Below are positions 51,147 through 61,134 of a stretch of DNA of 64,000 bases, in pieces; position 1 is the stretch's first letter, and each line of letters opens with the position of its first letter. The DNA is from Kofleriaceae bacterium. Lineage in GTDB: Bacteria; Myxococcota_A; Polyangia; Haliangiales; Haliangiaceae. Made by a program: the position numbers and the translations under genes. Below the pieces are notes generated by a model. That model worked only from the letters and a program-made list of their open reading frames with translations, searched no databases and had not been told where the DNA came from. The stretch is taken from assembly GCA_018057825.1 (NCBI GenBank), contig JAGPCY010000048.1, forward strand, positions 1 to 64,000, given 5' to 3'.

Positions 51147-51773
51147 TCAGATCCGCTCGTACTCGATCAGGCCGAGGCGGTCGCCGCGCAAGAAGGTGTC
51201 GAGCGACAGCGTGGTGTTGTCCCCGATCCGGAGCTGGATCTCGATCTGGCCGGGCGCGAACTCGGTCCAGATGCCGGCGGCCTCGAAGGGAGCATCGTCG
51301 TCGATCTGCTCGCGCAAGGTGGCCGCGCCATCGCCGCCCAAGACGATCGTGCGGTCGAGCATCCGGGCGTTGACGCGCATCTCGGTCCGCCAGGTCCCGA
51401 CCGGGCCGTCGACCGCGCCCTGGGGCAGCGCCACGGCCATCAGCAGGTGCCCGTCGATGACGGCCACCGTGTGTTCGAGGGTCAAGGTCTCGCTCGGCTC
51501 CTCGAGCTGCATGGTGAGGCGGTCACCGACCAGGGCCCAGGGCCCGACCTGGGTCTCGCCGTCGACGACCTGGGTGAGCTGGCCGTCGTCGGTGAAGGTC
51601 AGGAGGTCGCGATCCCCCACGGCCACCGGGTCGTCGGACGCGTGGGGCGTCTCGCGCCACGAGCCGAGCATCTCGGTGGCGAGGTCCGGTGTCTCGGGGG
51701 TCGGTTCGGCGCAGGCGGGCAGGACGAGGGCCGACAGGAGGGCGAGGTGAGGCAGGCGGTGGGACAGGCGCAT
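51147..51773 (-). CDS. Lipoprotein, uncharacterised
   Basis: A 208-residue lipoprotein with signal MRLSHRLPHLALLSALVLPAC (Cys21). The mature part is beta-rich, beginning MLGSWRETP and including LTFTDDGQLTQVVDGE, GTWRTEMRV and a final YERI. The G-x-W opening and alternating strands suggest a lipocalin-like or META-like barrel. No family is certain. TAAGGC ends 6 nt before the ATG. Confidence 0.65.
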   Translation of the reverse strand: MRLSHRLPHLALLSALVLPACAEPTPETPDLATEMLGSWRETPHASDDPVAVGDRDLLTFTDDGQLTQVVDGETQVGPWALVGDRLTMQLEEPSETLTLEHTVAVIDGHLLMAVALPQGAVDGPVGTWRTEMRVNARMLDRTIVLGGDGAATLREQIDDDAPFEAAGIWTEFAPGQIEIQLRIGDNTTLSLDTFLRGDRLGLIEYERI

Positions 51774-51906
51774 GGTCGGGCCTTACAGCAACCGGCGGAC
51801 CAGGCGGCCGGCGCGCTCAAGCCCGCGATCGCACGGTCGCCACCGGCGCGGGCCTGGTGAAACCGCGACGCCGATGTCGCGCGATCGGTCAGGCCGGGCC
51901 GCCGCG

Positions 51907-53388
51907 CTACCGCGTCGCGAGGTAGGCGGCGACCACCGAGGAGATCGACAGCGCCAGGACGATCGCGAAGATCCACGGCGCGCGGTTGGGGCCGGGATCG
52001 TCGGGCCGGTGCGCCTTGCCGCGGCCGGGCCCGCGGATCGTCGCGGTGCCGCGGCGATCGCCGATCCGCCGGTCGCCCTCGCGGCGATCCTCGCCGCGCC
52101 GCTCGCGGCGGACGTCGAGGAGCTTGGTCGGCTCGTCGTCGCTGGCCCGGTTGCCGCCGCGCGGCTCGATCACCGGCGGCGGGCGCGAGGCCTTGAGCCC
52201 GCGCAAGGACACCTCACGGCCCGCGGCCGGCGGCGGCCGGCGCGCGGTCGCCAGCCCGGGGTCGCTGTCGTCGGAACCACCGGCCACCATCGTCGCCTCG
52301 TCGTCGGAGGGCTCCTCGAGCTCCGAGGTCGACAGGTCCGAGGTCGGCAGCATCGGCGCCGGGGCGGTCGACTTGACCGGGCGGGCCGTGACGCTGGCGT
52401 GCATCCCGCCGGCGACCCGCTCGTGGGCCACCTCGTCGCCGGCCAGCGCCATCGGCGTGACCAGACCCTCGCGCAGGCAGCGCTCCCAGCTCGCGCGCAG
52501 CGCCGCCTCGGCCTCGCCGGCGTCCTTCCAGCGCCGCTGCGGCGACGGATCGAGCGCGGCCATGCAGACCTCGGCCAGCGGCCCCGGCACCGAGGCGTCG
52601 TGGTGGGTCGGCGGCGGCGCGTCGCCCTTGCACACGTAGCCGTTGGTGGTCTTGGTGTCGGGGCCTTCGTACGGGATCCGCCCGCACAGGAGCTCGTAGA
52701 GCAGCGCGCCCCAGGCGAACACGTCGGCCTGCGCGGTGTAGCGGCCCTCGCGGATCGCCTCGGGCGGCGCGTAGCCCGGCGTGCCCATGAAGATGCCGAC
52801 CTGGGTCAGATCGCTGTCGGGCATACGAGCGATGCCGAAGTCGGCCAGCTTCCAGCGCTGCTCGCCGGCGTGGAGCACGTTGGCCGGCTTGACGTCGCGG
52901 TGGACGATGCGCTGGCGGTGGGCGAACGACAGCGCGCTGGCCAGATCGAGCGCGATGTTGACCCCGCGCCCCAGCGGCATGCGCACGCGATCGAGGCGAT
53001 CGGCCAGCGACTCGCCAGGCAGGTACTCGAGGACCATGAACGGCGCGCCCGAGCCCTCGTCGACGCCGACGTCGAAGATCGTGACGATCGCCGGGTGCTG
53101 CATCTTGGCCGCGGCCCGGGCCTCGCGCTGGAAGCGCTCGAGGTAGGCCGAGCGGATGCGCTTGCCCGAGCCCTGGGGCGAGACGATCGTCTTCACCGCG
53201 ACCGTGCGGTCGAGGAGCGGATCGCGCGCCTTGTAGACCACGCCCATCGCGCCCTTGCCGAGGACCTTCACGATCTCATAGCGGCCGATCGTCTTTAGCG
53301 CCTCGCCGCCGTCGACCTCGAGGCCGGGCGGGGCCACGAACCGATGGCGCGACACCGTGCGATGGCGAGGCGCAGGTTCGTCTTTCAC
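51907..53388 (-). CDS. Membrane-anchored serine/threonine protein kinase
   Basis: A 493-residue Hanks-type kinase. The kinase domain (about 35-300) has VLGKGAMGVVYKA, VAVKTI, HRDVKPANVL, LADFGIAR and GTPGYAPPEA. A Pro/Ser/Asp-rich and then Arg-rich linker follows (RREDRR-like repeats, with GEDRREGDRRIGDRRG). One C-terminal membrane helix (about 470-490, IFAIVLALSISSVVAAYL) leaves almost no periplasmic sensor. GTG 53388 is used, with TAGGCT 9 nt upstream. Only 15 bp separate it from cysE. Confidence 0.92.
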   Translation of the reverse strand: MKDEPAPRHRTVSRHRFVAPPGLEVDGGEALKTIGRYEIVKVLGKGAMGVVYKARDPLLDRTVAVKTIVSPQGSGKRIRSAYLERFQREARAAAKMQHPAIVTIFDVGVDEGSGAPFMVLEYLPGESLADRLDRVRMPLGRGVNIALDLASALSFAHRQRIVHRDVKPANVLHAGEQRWKLADFGIARMPDSDLTQVGIFMGTPGYAPPEAIREGRYTAQADVFAWGALLYELLCGRIPYEGPDTKTTNGYVCKGDAPPPTHHDASVPGPLAEVCMAALDPSPQRRWKDAGEAEAALRASWERCLREGLVTPMALAGDEVAHERVAGGMHASVTARPVKSTAPAPMLPTSDLSTSELEEPSDDEATMVAGGSDDSDPGLATARRPPPAAGREVSLRGLKASRPPPVIEPRGGNRASDDEPTKLLDVRRERRGEDRREGDRRIGDRRGTATIRGPGRGKAHRPDDPGPNRAPWIFAIVLALSISSVVAAYLATR

Positions 53389-53403
53389 GGCCGCGACAGC
53401 CTA

Positions 53404-54315
53404 TCACGCGGGGCGATCGGCCGTCGCGCGGGTGTGCGCGCCGGCGACCCGAGCGCCGGGTGGCACGCTGGCGGTGACCCAGGCGTTGCCGCCGATCACC
53501 GCGCCGGCGCCGATCACGGTCTGGCCGCCGAGGATGGTCGCGCCAGCGTAGATCACGGCGTCGTCCTCGATCGTCGGGTGACGCCGAGCCCCGGCCGCCG
53601 GCCGCTCCTCGGTGCGCGGCACCGACAGCGCGCCCAGGGTCACGCCCTGGTAGATCCGGACCCGCGCGCCGATGAGCGAGGTCTCGCCGATCACGACGCC
53701 GGTGCCGTGGTCGATGAAGAACGAGGGCCCGATCGTCGCCCCGGGGTGAATGTCGATCCCGGTCCGCTCGTGGGCCAGCTCGGTCATCATGCGGGGGACG
53801 ATCACCGCGCCGGCGGCGAGGAGCGCGTGGGCGATGCGGTACACGGTGATCGCGTAGAAGCCCGGATAGCAGGCGACGATCTCGTCCTGACCGGTGGCCG
53901 CGGGATCGCCCTCGAAGGCCGCCCGCACGTCGGTGGCCAGGGTCGCGCGCAGCCCCGGGAGCGCCTCGAGGAAATCGGCGACGATGGCCTGGGCCCGGCC
54001 GGCGCAGTCGGCGCAGTCGAGGGCCGACGCCCCCGCGGCCTGGACCGCGCGGTGGCTGAGCGCGCGATAGACCTGGCGCCGCAAGGTCCCGGCCAGCTCG
54101 GCCAGGCGCTCGCGCACCAGCTCGCGCAGCTCGTTGGGCGGCAGGCGGGTCGCGCCGCCGGCGAACCCGGGCAGGAGCAGGGCGCGGCATTGATCGACCG
54201 CGCGCGCGACCTCGGCCGGCGACGGCAGCTCGACGCCGGTCAGGTGCATCGCGTCGCCGGGATCGGCGTAGCTAGCGATCAGGCGATCGGCGAGAGCGTC
54301 GACATCGGCGGCCAT
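53404..54315 (-). CDS. cysE: Serine O-acetyltransferase
   Basis: Acetylates serine for cysteine synthesis. The 303-residue product has a long helical N-terminal region (about 1-155), as in the EpsC/SrpH-type enzymes, then the left-handed beta-helix of hexapeptide repeats ([58 protein letters not shown]). The catalytic DHGTG is intact. TAGAAC ends 6 nt before the ATG. No cysK is adjacent. Confidence 0.9.
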   Translation of the reverse strand: MAADVDALADRLIASYADPGDAMHLTGVELPSPAEVARAVDQCRALLLPGFAGGATRLPPNELRELVRERLAELAGTLRRQVYRALSHRAVQAAGASALDCADCAGRAQAIVADFLEALPGLRATLATDVRAAFEGDPAATGQDEIVACYPGFYAITVYRIAHALLAAGAVIVPRMMTELAHERTGIDIHPGATIGPSFFIDHGTGVVIGETSLIGARVRIYQGVTLGALSVPRTEERPAAGARRHPTIEDDAVIYAGATILGGQTVIGAGAVIGGNAWVTASVPPGARVAGAHTRATADRPA

Positions 54316-54353
54316 GGCGCGGTTCTAGCCCGGATCGCCCGCGCCGGCACGAC

Positions 54354-55265
54354 TCACGGCGGCTCGACGGCGCCGGTCGGGGTCGGCGTCGGCGCCTCGT
54401 TGATCGTGCGCAGCGCCTCGACGAAGCGGGTCTCGGGCACGGTGACCCGCGTCGGCATGCCGCCGCCCAGGGCCAGGAGCTGTACGAAGTCCCAGCCCGA
54501 GTCGAAGGCCGCGGCGATCGTGAGCATGCCGGAGTCCTTGACCATCGACACCGGGGCCCGGGCCTGGCCGGCCAGGAGCAGATCGGTCTTGTCGAACGGC
54601 GGACCACCGGCGGTGTCGACCCACGCCACCCGACCTCGGATCGCGAAGCGCGCGGCCAGCGCCGCGGTGCCGGCGGCGCGCTGCTCGAACTCGTGGGCGG
54701 CCTCGGCGATCGCGTCGGCCTGCGCGCCCGGCCCCTGACCACCGACCAAGTAGCCGACCACCGCCCGCTTGAGCGCGTCGTCGCGGAAGCGGGCCCGCAG
54801 CGCCTGATCGATCCGGGTCGCCGTCGGCCCCGGGGCGCCGACCCGAGTGTCGACCGCGCGGGCGTCATCGTCGGCGCCCGGGTACGGCTCGTGGCCGCCG
54901 AGGATCCACTTGGCGGCGCTGTACAGGCCGTCGAGATCGACGTGGGTCAAGATCGTGTCGATCGGCCCGACCTGACGGACCAGGGCCGGCGTGATGAGCT
55001 CCGGGCAGCCGCCGTGAGCGGCCTTGGTCGTGAGGACGAACCGCGGGTCGCCGGCGTAGTCGGCGTGGCGTTCGTGATCGTGATGATCGACCCAGGCCGC
55101 CAGCCGATCGCCCAGGCCGTCGATCAGCGGCTTGGTGATCTTGGCGAAGGACACCGACGTGCCGACCGTGGCGGCGAAGGCGACGTCGGTCACCACCACC
55201 CGGCCGGGCAGGGCCGCCGGGCGCGGCAGGAGCCGCGGCGCCGTGAAGTGGAGGTGCGGGAGCAT
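54354..55265 (-). CDS. DHH-superfamily phosphoesterase-like protein
   Basis: A 303-residue protein with motifs of the DHH superfamily: an early Asp in VVTDVAFAAT (about residue 27), WVDHHDHERH (DHH at 60-62) and LTHVDLDGLYSAA (about 107-119). These would bind two Mn ions for cleavage of phosphodiesters such as nanoRNA or cyclic dinucleotides. The C-terminal part lacks a clear DHHA1 GGG-H motif. Because a c-di-AMP synthase is encoded 17 kb away, a degradation role is worth considering but unsupported. TAGGGT ends 6 nt before the ATG. Confidence 0.55.
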   Translation of the reverse strand: MLPHLHFTAPRLLPRPAALPGRVVVTDVAFAATVGTSVSFAKITKPLIDGLGDRLAAWVDHHDHERHADYAGDPRFVLTTKAAHGGCPELITPALVRQVGPIDTILTHVDLDGLYSAAKWILGGHEPYPGADDDARAVDTRVGAPGPTATRIDQALRARFRDDALKRAVVGYLVGGQGPGAQADAIAEAAHEFEQRAAGTAALAARFAIRGRVAWVDTAGGPPFDKTDLLLAGQARAPVSMVKDSGMLTIAAAFDSGWDFVQLLALGGGMPTRVTVPETRFVEALRTINEAPTPTPTGAVEPP

Positions 55266-55339
55266 CGCGGCACCCTACCACAGCGTCGCGGACCGCCTCG
55301 CCGCCGCCGTCGGGGCCGGCCCGGCGACCGCGCGCCGGG

Positions 55340-57982
55340 TCAGCGATCGCGCGGGCAGCGCATCCGCACCGCCCAGCCGTCGGCCAGATCGACCTCGCGC
55401 ACCGTGCCGCGGTCGCCGCAGGCCGCGGTCGCCGGCTGCGGGATCAGGCACACGGTCCGCCGCCCGGCGGCCCCGGCCACCGCGGCCTGCTCGCCGGCCG
55501 CGACCTCGGCCAGGTAGTCGCCGTCGACGTAGACGGCGATCGGCTCGGCGCACTCGCGGTTGTCGACGACGAAAGTCGCCGGGGTCGGCGGCAGCTCGGT
55601 GCGCGGCGGCACCGACGGGGTCCAGGTCCGCTCGTCGGGGATCCGGTAGGCCGCCGGATCGGCCGCCGCCGCCGCCAGCAGATCGGCGCCGCAGTTGCGC
55701 CGGGTCAGCTCGCGGCCGACCTGGCGATCGATCGCCGCGTCGAGCTCGACGACGTCCTTGCGCGCCGCGCGGTAGGTCGCGTGGGCCTCGGCGACCCGGG
55801 CCCGATCGCGCGCCGCGCCGCCCGCCAGCTCGCCGAAGCGATCGTGATCGGCGATGACCGCGTAGGCGTCCTCGAGCTCGAGGCCGAGCGCGACGAACCG
55901 CTCGCGGCCGGCCTTGACCCCGGCCCAGCGCGTCGCGACCGCGGTCAGCGGACACGGCCGCCGCGCCAGCTCGCGCGCCCGCGCCGGATCCTTGCTCGGC
56001 CCCTCGCCGAGCGCGGCCAGGAGCGCGCCCAGGCCGGCGGCGACCTCGGCGCGCACGCCGGCCATGGTCGCGGCGCGCGCCTCGAAGCGATCGAGGGCGG
56101 TCGCCAGCGCCGCGCGATCGCCGAACGGCAGCTCGACCCGCGGCCGCAGGGCGAGGCGCGGCGCGCCGCCGGCCGCCAGGGCCGCGAGGTTGGCGCGCGC
56201 GTCGACGTGGAGCGGGTTGCGGACCAGGGCGGCGAGGAAGTGCGCGCGGGCGCCGTCGCGATCGCCGGCCTTCCAGGCGACCACGCCGCGCAGGTTGGGG
56301 CCATCGGCGTCGCCCGGGGCCAGGCGCTCGACGACGGCGAGCTGACGCTCGGCGCGCGCGCGATCGCCGGCCGCCGCCGCGGCCAGCGCCAGATCGTAGC
56401 GGAGCGCGACCGAGCGCGGCCGAGCGGTCGCCGCGCGCCGCCAGTGCAGGGTGGCCTCGCCGGGCTTGCCCTCGAGGTACGCGACCGCGCCCAGGGCGGT
56501 GGCGGCCGCGACCTGGAGCGCGGCCGAGCGCTGCGCGCGGAGGAGCAGCGCCCGGGCCGCCGGATAGCGGCCGGCGTCGAGGAGCGTGGCCCCGGCCAGG
56601 AGCAGCGGGCGGGCGTCGTCGGGCGCCAGGCGAGCCGCGGCGTCGTACCACCGCACCGCCGGCTCGACCTCGCCGCGCTGCCGATACAGATCGCCGACTC
56701 GCTTGGCGGCGCCGGCGTCGGTCGGCCGAGCGGCGGCGACCCGCTCGGCGGCGGCGGTCGCCTCGACGACGCGGCCGGCCAGGGCGTAGGCCGCCGACAG
56801 CTCGCCCCAGGCCGCGAGGTCGTCGGCGGCGAGCCGGGTGACGATCTCGAGCTCGGCGATCTGCGTCGGCAGCTCACCGCGCGCCGCGGCGATCTCCGCG
56901 AGCACGCGATGGGCCGCCAGGTCATCGGCGCGATGGGCGACCACCCGCCCGAGCTCGGCCAGCGCCAGCGCGGCGTCGCCGTGGCCCCAGGCCGCGCGGC
57001 CCAGGGCGACCCGGGCGTCGAGATCCCACGGCCGCGCCAGCACGAGCTGGCGCGATCGCTCGACCGCGGTGGCCCAGTCCCCGAGCGCCGCCGCGCGCTC
57101 GGCCACCGCGCGCACCGCCGCCGGGTAGCCGGGATCGAGGTCGGCGGCGTAGGCGAACTTGCCGGCGGCCTTCTTGGCGATCGCCGGATCGGGATCGGTG
57201 CTCCACACCAGGCCGAGCAAGCGCTGGCCGGCGACCAGATCGGGATCGACCAGGACCGCGCGCGCCAGGTCGGCGGCGGCGGCGGCGCGATCGGGTGGCC
57301 CCCAGGCCCCGCGGGCCCGCCCGAGTCCGCGCCCGAGCAGGGTGAAGGCGTACGGATCGTCGGTCGGCCGCGCCGCCAGGGCGGTCCCCGCGTCGGCCGG
57401 CAACCGCCAGGTCGCGTCGGTCAACGCCCCCGCCGCCGCCGCGCCCAGGACGGCGTGGGGATCCTCGAGGGGGCCGCGCGCGGTCCGCTCGGCGACCTGG
57501 GTCGCGACGCCACCCTCGATCCGCCACACCGCGACCGCGACCTCGAGCTGCCAGTCGGGGCGGCGGACCCAGCCGGTCACCACCCAGCGCGCATCGCGGG
57601 CGACCGCGAAGGCCGCGACCGCCGACGGCGCGGCCGGCACCGGCGGTCCGGTCGGGACCACCCAGGCGTCGTAGGCCGGCGCCAGGCCGCTCACCCGCTC
57701 GAGCTTCTCGGCCAAGGCCAGCGGCAGGCCGGCGATCGCCCAGTCGAGGACCCGGACTCCCGAGCGGTTCTCGAAGGCCATCACCGCGAACCGATCGGGC
57801 GCGACCGCCGGGATCGGCGGCAGCGCGCCATCCGACCGCGCCGTCCCCGGTGCCGCGGCGGGGGACGCCGCGGGGGACGCCGCGGGGGACGCCGCGGGGG
57901 GAGCGGCGGTCGGCTGGGCCCGCGCCAGCCCGGCGATCGCCAGCGCGAGCGCGAGCGAACCGACCAGGCGCGGCAACCGCAT
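55340..57982 (-). CDS. Exported TPR-repeat protein
   Basis: An 880-residue exported protein: signal MRLPRLVGSLALALAIAGLARA, then a PAAS repeat (12-bp tandem repeat near 57850-57900), a domain reminiscent of CsgG/adenylate-cyclase-associated regions (DRFAVMAFENRSGVRVLDWAI, as parts), about ten TPR-like helical repeats (about 220-600) and a Cys-containing C-terminal domain. TPR arrays bind partner proteins. ATG 57982 is preferred over an upstream ATG because TACGCT ends 6 nt before it and the signal peptide starts there. It is divergent from a PBP gene. Confidence 0.75.
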   Translation of the reverse strand: MRLPRLVGSLALALAIAGLARAQPTAAPPAASPAASPAASPAAAPGTARSDGALPPIPAVAPDRFAVMAFENRSGVRVLDWAIAGLPLALAEKLERVSGLAPAYDAWVVPTGPPVPAAPSAVAAFAVARDARWVVTGWVRRPDWQLEVAVAVWRIEGGVATQVAERTARGPLEDPHAVLGAAAAGALTDATWRLPADAGTALAARPTDDPYAFTLLGRGLGRARGAWGPPDRAAAAADLARAVLVDPDLVAGQRLLGLVWSTDPDPAIAKKAAGKFAYAADLDPGYPAAVRAVAERAAALGDWATAVERSRQLVLARPWDLDARVALGRAAWGHGDAALALAELGRVVAHRADDLAAHRVLAEIAAARGELPTQIAELEIVTRLAADDLAAWGELSAAYALAGRVVEATAAAERVAAARPTDAGAAKRVGDLYRQRGEVEPAVRWYDAAARLAPDDARPLLLAGATLLDAGRYPAARALLLRAQRSAALQVAAATALGAVAYLEGKPGEATLHWRRAATARPRSVALRYDLALAAAAAGDRARAERQLAVVERLAPGDADGPNLRGVVAWKAGDRDGARAHFLAALVRNPLHVDARANLAALAAGGAPRLALRPRVELPFGDRAALATALDRFEARAATMAGVRAEVAAGLGALLAALGEGPSKDPARARELARRPCPLTAVATRWAGVKAGRERFVALGLELEDAYAVIADHDRFGELAGGAARDRARVAEAHATYRAARKDVVELDAAIDRQVGRELTRRNCGADLLAAAAADPAAYRIPDERTWTPSVPPRTELPPTPATFVVDNRECAEPIAVYVDGDYLAEVAAGEQAAVAGAAGRRTVCLIPQPATAACGDRGTVREVDLADGWAVRMRCPRDR

Positions 57983-58046
57983 GTCGACAGCGTAGCGCAT
58001 CGCCACCGCCGGCGCGCCGGGGCCTTCCGCGATACGCTCACGGCGC

Positions 58047-60425
58047 GTGTCGCGCGTGCCTGCCCTGCCCCGCCGCCGCCGGATCCGCGCCTTCTCGGTG
58101 GTGCGGATGTTCGGGTTGGTGACGCTGTACCTGACCGCCGCCGGGGCCGCCTTCGCCTACTTCGCCATCGCCACGATCAACCGCGACCTGCCGGCCGATC
58201 TGAGCGCGATGAACAACTACCAGCCGACCCGCAAGAGCCTGGTCCTGGCGCAAGACGGGCTCGAGATCGGCAGCTTCTACATCGAGAACCGGCAGGTCGT
58301 CCGCCTCGATCGCATCCCGCCCCACGTGGTCGCCGCGTTCCTCGCCGCCGAGGACGATGGCTTCTGGGATCACCCCGGCTTCGATCTGATCGGCATCGGC
58401 CGCGCGGCGTGGAAGAACTTCACCGCCGGCGGGGTCAAGCAGGGCGCGTCGACGATCACCCAGCAGGTCACGAAGATGCTCCTCCTCGACAACGAGCGGA
58501 CCTACATCCGCAAGGCCAAGGAGGTGATCCTGGCGGTCCGGATCGAGCGCGAGCTGTCGAAGCAGGAGATCCTGACGATCTATCTAAACCAGGTCTTTTT
58601 GGGAAAACAGTCCTACGGCGTAGCCGCCGCCGCCGCCACCTACTTCGGCAAGGCGGTCGAGAACGTGACCCTGGCCGAGGCCGCGCTCCTGGCCGGGCTG
58701 GTCGCGGCGCCGTCGGAGTACGCGCCCCACCGCCACTTCAGCAAGGCCCGGACCCGCCAGGTCTACGTGCTGCGGCGGATGCGCGAGGTCGGCTTCATCT
58801 CCGACAGCGAGCTGGCCGCCGCCCAGGACGAGCCGATCGCGATCGTCGGTGACGGCGGCGCCGAGGCCCCCGACGCCAACCCCAGCTTGATCGCCCCGTA
58901 CTTCGTCGAGCAGGTCCGCCAGCGCCTGGTCGCCGAGCTCGGCAACGCCGCGGTGATCGGCGGCGGCCTGCAGGTCTACAGCACCCTCGACCCGCACATG
59001 CAGGCGGCGGCCGAGGCGGCGCTACGGCGCGGCCTCGACGCCCTCGATCGCCGACTCGGCTTCCGCGGGCCGCTGCGCCGGATCGCGCCCAGCGAGCGGG
59101 CCGCCTACGCCGACGGACCGCCGCAGCGCCTGCACGGCACGACCTTGACCCCGACCCCGGGCGCCCTGGCGCCGCGCACGCGCTACGGCGCGATGATCGT
59201 CAGTCTGCCGCGGCGCGGCGATCTCATCGTCGACCTCGGGCCTCGGACCTTGCCTTTGGCGGCCAAGGACGCCCTCGAGCTGAGGCGCTGGCGCGGCCCC
59301 GATCGCACCGGCCTGGCGGTCGGCGACGTCCTGCCGGTGGCCCTGACCGACGATGGCGCCGGCGTGGTCCTCGATCAACCGCCGGCGGTCGAGGGCGCGG
59401 TGGTGGCGATCGAGCCCGCGACCGGCCGCGTCCGCGCCCTGGTCGGCGGCTACCAGTGGCGCCCCGACAACCAGTTCGATCGCGCGAGCGCCGGACGGCG
59501 CCAGGTCGGCTCCTCGATCAAGCCGTTCATCTACGGCGCCGCGCTGGCCGGCGGACGGACCGTGGTCGACCGCGTGCTCGACGGGCCGGTCGCGGTGCCG
59601 ACCGCCAGCGGGGTGTGGATGCCGTCGAACTACGACAACCGCTACGCCGGCTGGGTCACGCTGCGGACCGCCCTGGCCAAGAGCCTGAACACGATCTCGG
59701 TCCGGCTCATGCTCGAGGTCGGCGTCGATCGCGTGATCGCCATCCTGCGCGGGTTCGGGATCGCCAGCCCGATCCCGCGGCACATCTCGATCGCCCTGGG
59801 CACGCCCGACCTCACCCTGGTCGAGATGACCGGGGCCTACGCCGGCATCGCCGCCGGCGGCCGCCGGGTCACGCCCCGCCTGTGGGACGTCGTCACCGAC
59901 GGCGCCGGCGAGCCGCTCCTCGATCACCGGGCCGATCCGCCCGGCCCGATCGTCTGGCCCGCCGAGGTCAACTACACGCTCATCGATCTCATGCGCGGCG
60001 TGGTCGCGCGCGGCACCGCCAAGCGCGCCCTCGAGCTCGGCCGACCGGCCGCCGGCAAGACCGGCACCAGCGCCAACTTCAAGGACGTGTGGTTCATCGG
60101 CTTCACGCCTGACCTGGTGTGCGGCGTGTGGATCGGCCGCGACGACTCGACGCCGATCGGCGACAAGATCACCGGCGGCGGCGCCGCGGTGCCGATCTGG
60201 ACCGACTTCATGCTCGCCGCGCATCCGCCGACGCCGGTCCGCGACTTCCCGGTCCCGCCGGGGATCACCTTCGCCCGGGCCGAGCCCTGGGGCGGCACAC
60301 CGGCGGGCAGCTCCCCCGACGCGGTCTGGGTCCCGTTCGCCCGCGGGACGATGCCATCGGCCTTCGCGCCGGGCGGCGGCGGCAAGCCCTTCGCGGCGCG
60401 GGTGCCGGCCTTGCCGCCACCGTGA
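58047..60425 (+). CDS. Class A penicillin-binding protein (PBP1A family)
   Basis: A 792-residue bifunctional peptidoglycan synthase. A cytoplasmic tip and one membrane helix (about 22-43) are followed by the GT51 glycosyltransferase domain (AAEDDGFWDHPGFD, KQGASTITQQVTKM, RKAKEVILAVRIE). The transpeptidase domain has SSIKPF (SxxK nucleophile), SLNTIS (SxN) and AGKTGTSANF (KTG). The start is GTG 58047 with TACGCT 8 nt upstream. It is divergent from the TPR gene by 64 bp. Confidence 0.93.
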   Translation: MSRVPALPRRRRIRAFSVVRMFGLVTLYLTAAGAAFAYFAIATINRDLPADLSAMNNYQPTRKSLVLAQDGLEIGSFYIENRQVVRLDRIPPHVVAAFLAAEDDGFWDHPGFDLIGIGRAAWKNFTAGGVKQGASTITQQVTKMLLLDNERTYIRKAKEVILAVRIERELSKQEILTIYLNQVFLGKQSYGVAAAAATYFGKAVENVTLAEAALLAGLVAAPSEYAPHRHFSKARTRQVYVLRRMREVGFISDSELAAAQDEPIAIVGDGGAEAPDANPSLIAPYFVEQVRQRLVAELGNAAVIGGGLQVYSTLDPHMQAAAEAALRRGLDALDRRLGFRGPLRRIAPSERAAYADGPPQRLHGTTLTPTPGALAPRTRYGAMIVSLPRRGDLIVDLGPRTLPLAAKDALELRRWRGPDRTGLAVGDVLPVALTDDGAGVVLDQPPAVEGAVVAIEPATGRVRALVGGYQWRPDNQFDRASAGRRQVGSSIKPFIYGAALAGGRTVVDRVLDGPVAVPTASGVWMPSNYDNRYAGWVTLRTALAKSLNTISVRLMLEVGVDRVIAILRGFGIASPIPRHISIALGTPDLTLVEMTGAYAGIAAGGRRVTPRLWDVVTDGAGEPLLDHRADPPGPIVWPAEVNYTLIDLMRGVVARGTAKRALELGRPAAGKTGTSANFKDVWFIGFTPDLVCGVWIGRDDSTPIGDKITGGGAAVPIWTDFMLAAHPPTPVRDFPVPPGITFARAEPWGGTPAGSSPDAVWVPFARGTMPSAFAPGGGGKPFAARVPALPPP

Positions 60426-60479
60426 CCCGACGCACCGAGGTCCGCGCTCGCCGTCGGCCGTGGTAGCGTTTGGGCTTCG

Positions 60480-61013
60480 ATGTCGCGTCGCGTCCGCTTC
60501 TCCTCCCTCCTCGCCGGCGCGCTCGTCGGTGGGGTCGCGATCACCGGGTGCAGCGGCGACGACGGCGGCAGCAGCATCGACGCGGGCTTGTCGCCATCGT
60601 GCCAGGAGGCCCTGACCCGGAGCGACCTGGCCTTCATCCAGGAGAAGATCTTCCAGCCGAGCTGCGCCAACTTCTCGGACTGCCACCAGGGCCGAGCCAC
60701 CGACGCCGCCGGGCTCAACCTGGAGGAGGGCCAGAGCCGGGCCAACCTGGTCGACGCCGACTCGACCTTGTTCCCGCAGTTCAAGCTGGTCGCCCCGGGG
60801 CGCCCGCGCGAGAGCTACCTCCTCATCATCCTGGGTCACTACCCCGACCTCATGCAGTTCATCGATCCCGACAGCGGGCCCATGCCGTACAACAGCCCGC
60901 TCCTGTGCCAGCCCAAGCGCGACGCCATCGAGCGGTGGATCATGGCCGGGGCTCCGGCCGAGGGCGGCGCCGATGCCGGCGTACCCGACGCGAACCCTAC
61001 CGATGCCCCATGA
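60480..61013 (+). CDS. Cytochrome-like lipoprotein with atypical haem motif
   Basis: A 177-residue lipoprotein with signal MSRRVRFSSLLAGALVGGVAITGC. The domain resembles small cytochrome c-like lipoproteins of myxobacteria and Planctomycetes (FIQEKIFQPSCANF, RPRESYLLIILGH, AIERWIMAGAP). The haem site reads CANFSDCH, i.e. C-x5-CH, not CxxCH, so haem attachment is uncertain. Tail rich in Asp/Ala. TAGCGT lies 10 nt before the ATG. Confidence 0.65.
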   Translation: MSRRVRFSSLLAGALVGGVAITGCSGDDGGSSIDAGLSPSCQEALTRSDLAFIQEKIFQPSCANFSDCHQGRATDAAGLNLEEGQSRANLVDADSTLFPQFKLVAPGRPRESYLLIILGHYPDLMQFIDPDSGPMPYNSPLLCQPKRDAIERWIMAGAPAEGGADAGVPDANPTDAP

Positions 61014-61060
61014 CGCGCCATAAGTCGTCCATTTGCCAGCGGGATCGGCGGACGGTTGGC

Positions 61061-61090
61061 TTGACGCGCCGCGACCCGCCTCGGTACAAC
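61061..61090 (+). promoter_or_regulatory. Sigma-70-type promoter of the TolQ-TolR operon
   Basis: TTGACG (61061-61066) and TACAAC (61085-61090) are separated by 18 bp, close to the housekeeping consensus. The start would lie near 61097, leaving a 38-nt leader with AAGGAAG before the ATG at 61135. Confidence 0.6.
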
Positions 61091-61134
61091 CGATCCCCAG
61101 GACGCGCCAGGTCCGGAACCTCAAGGAAGAACCC

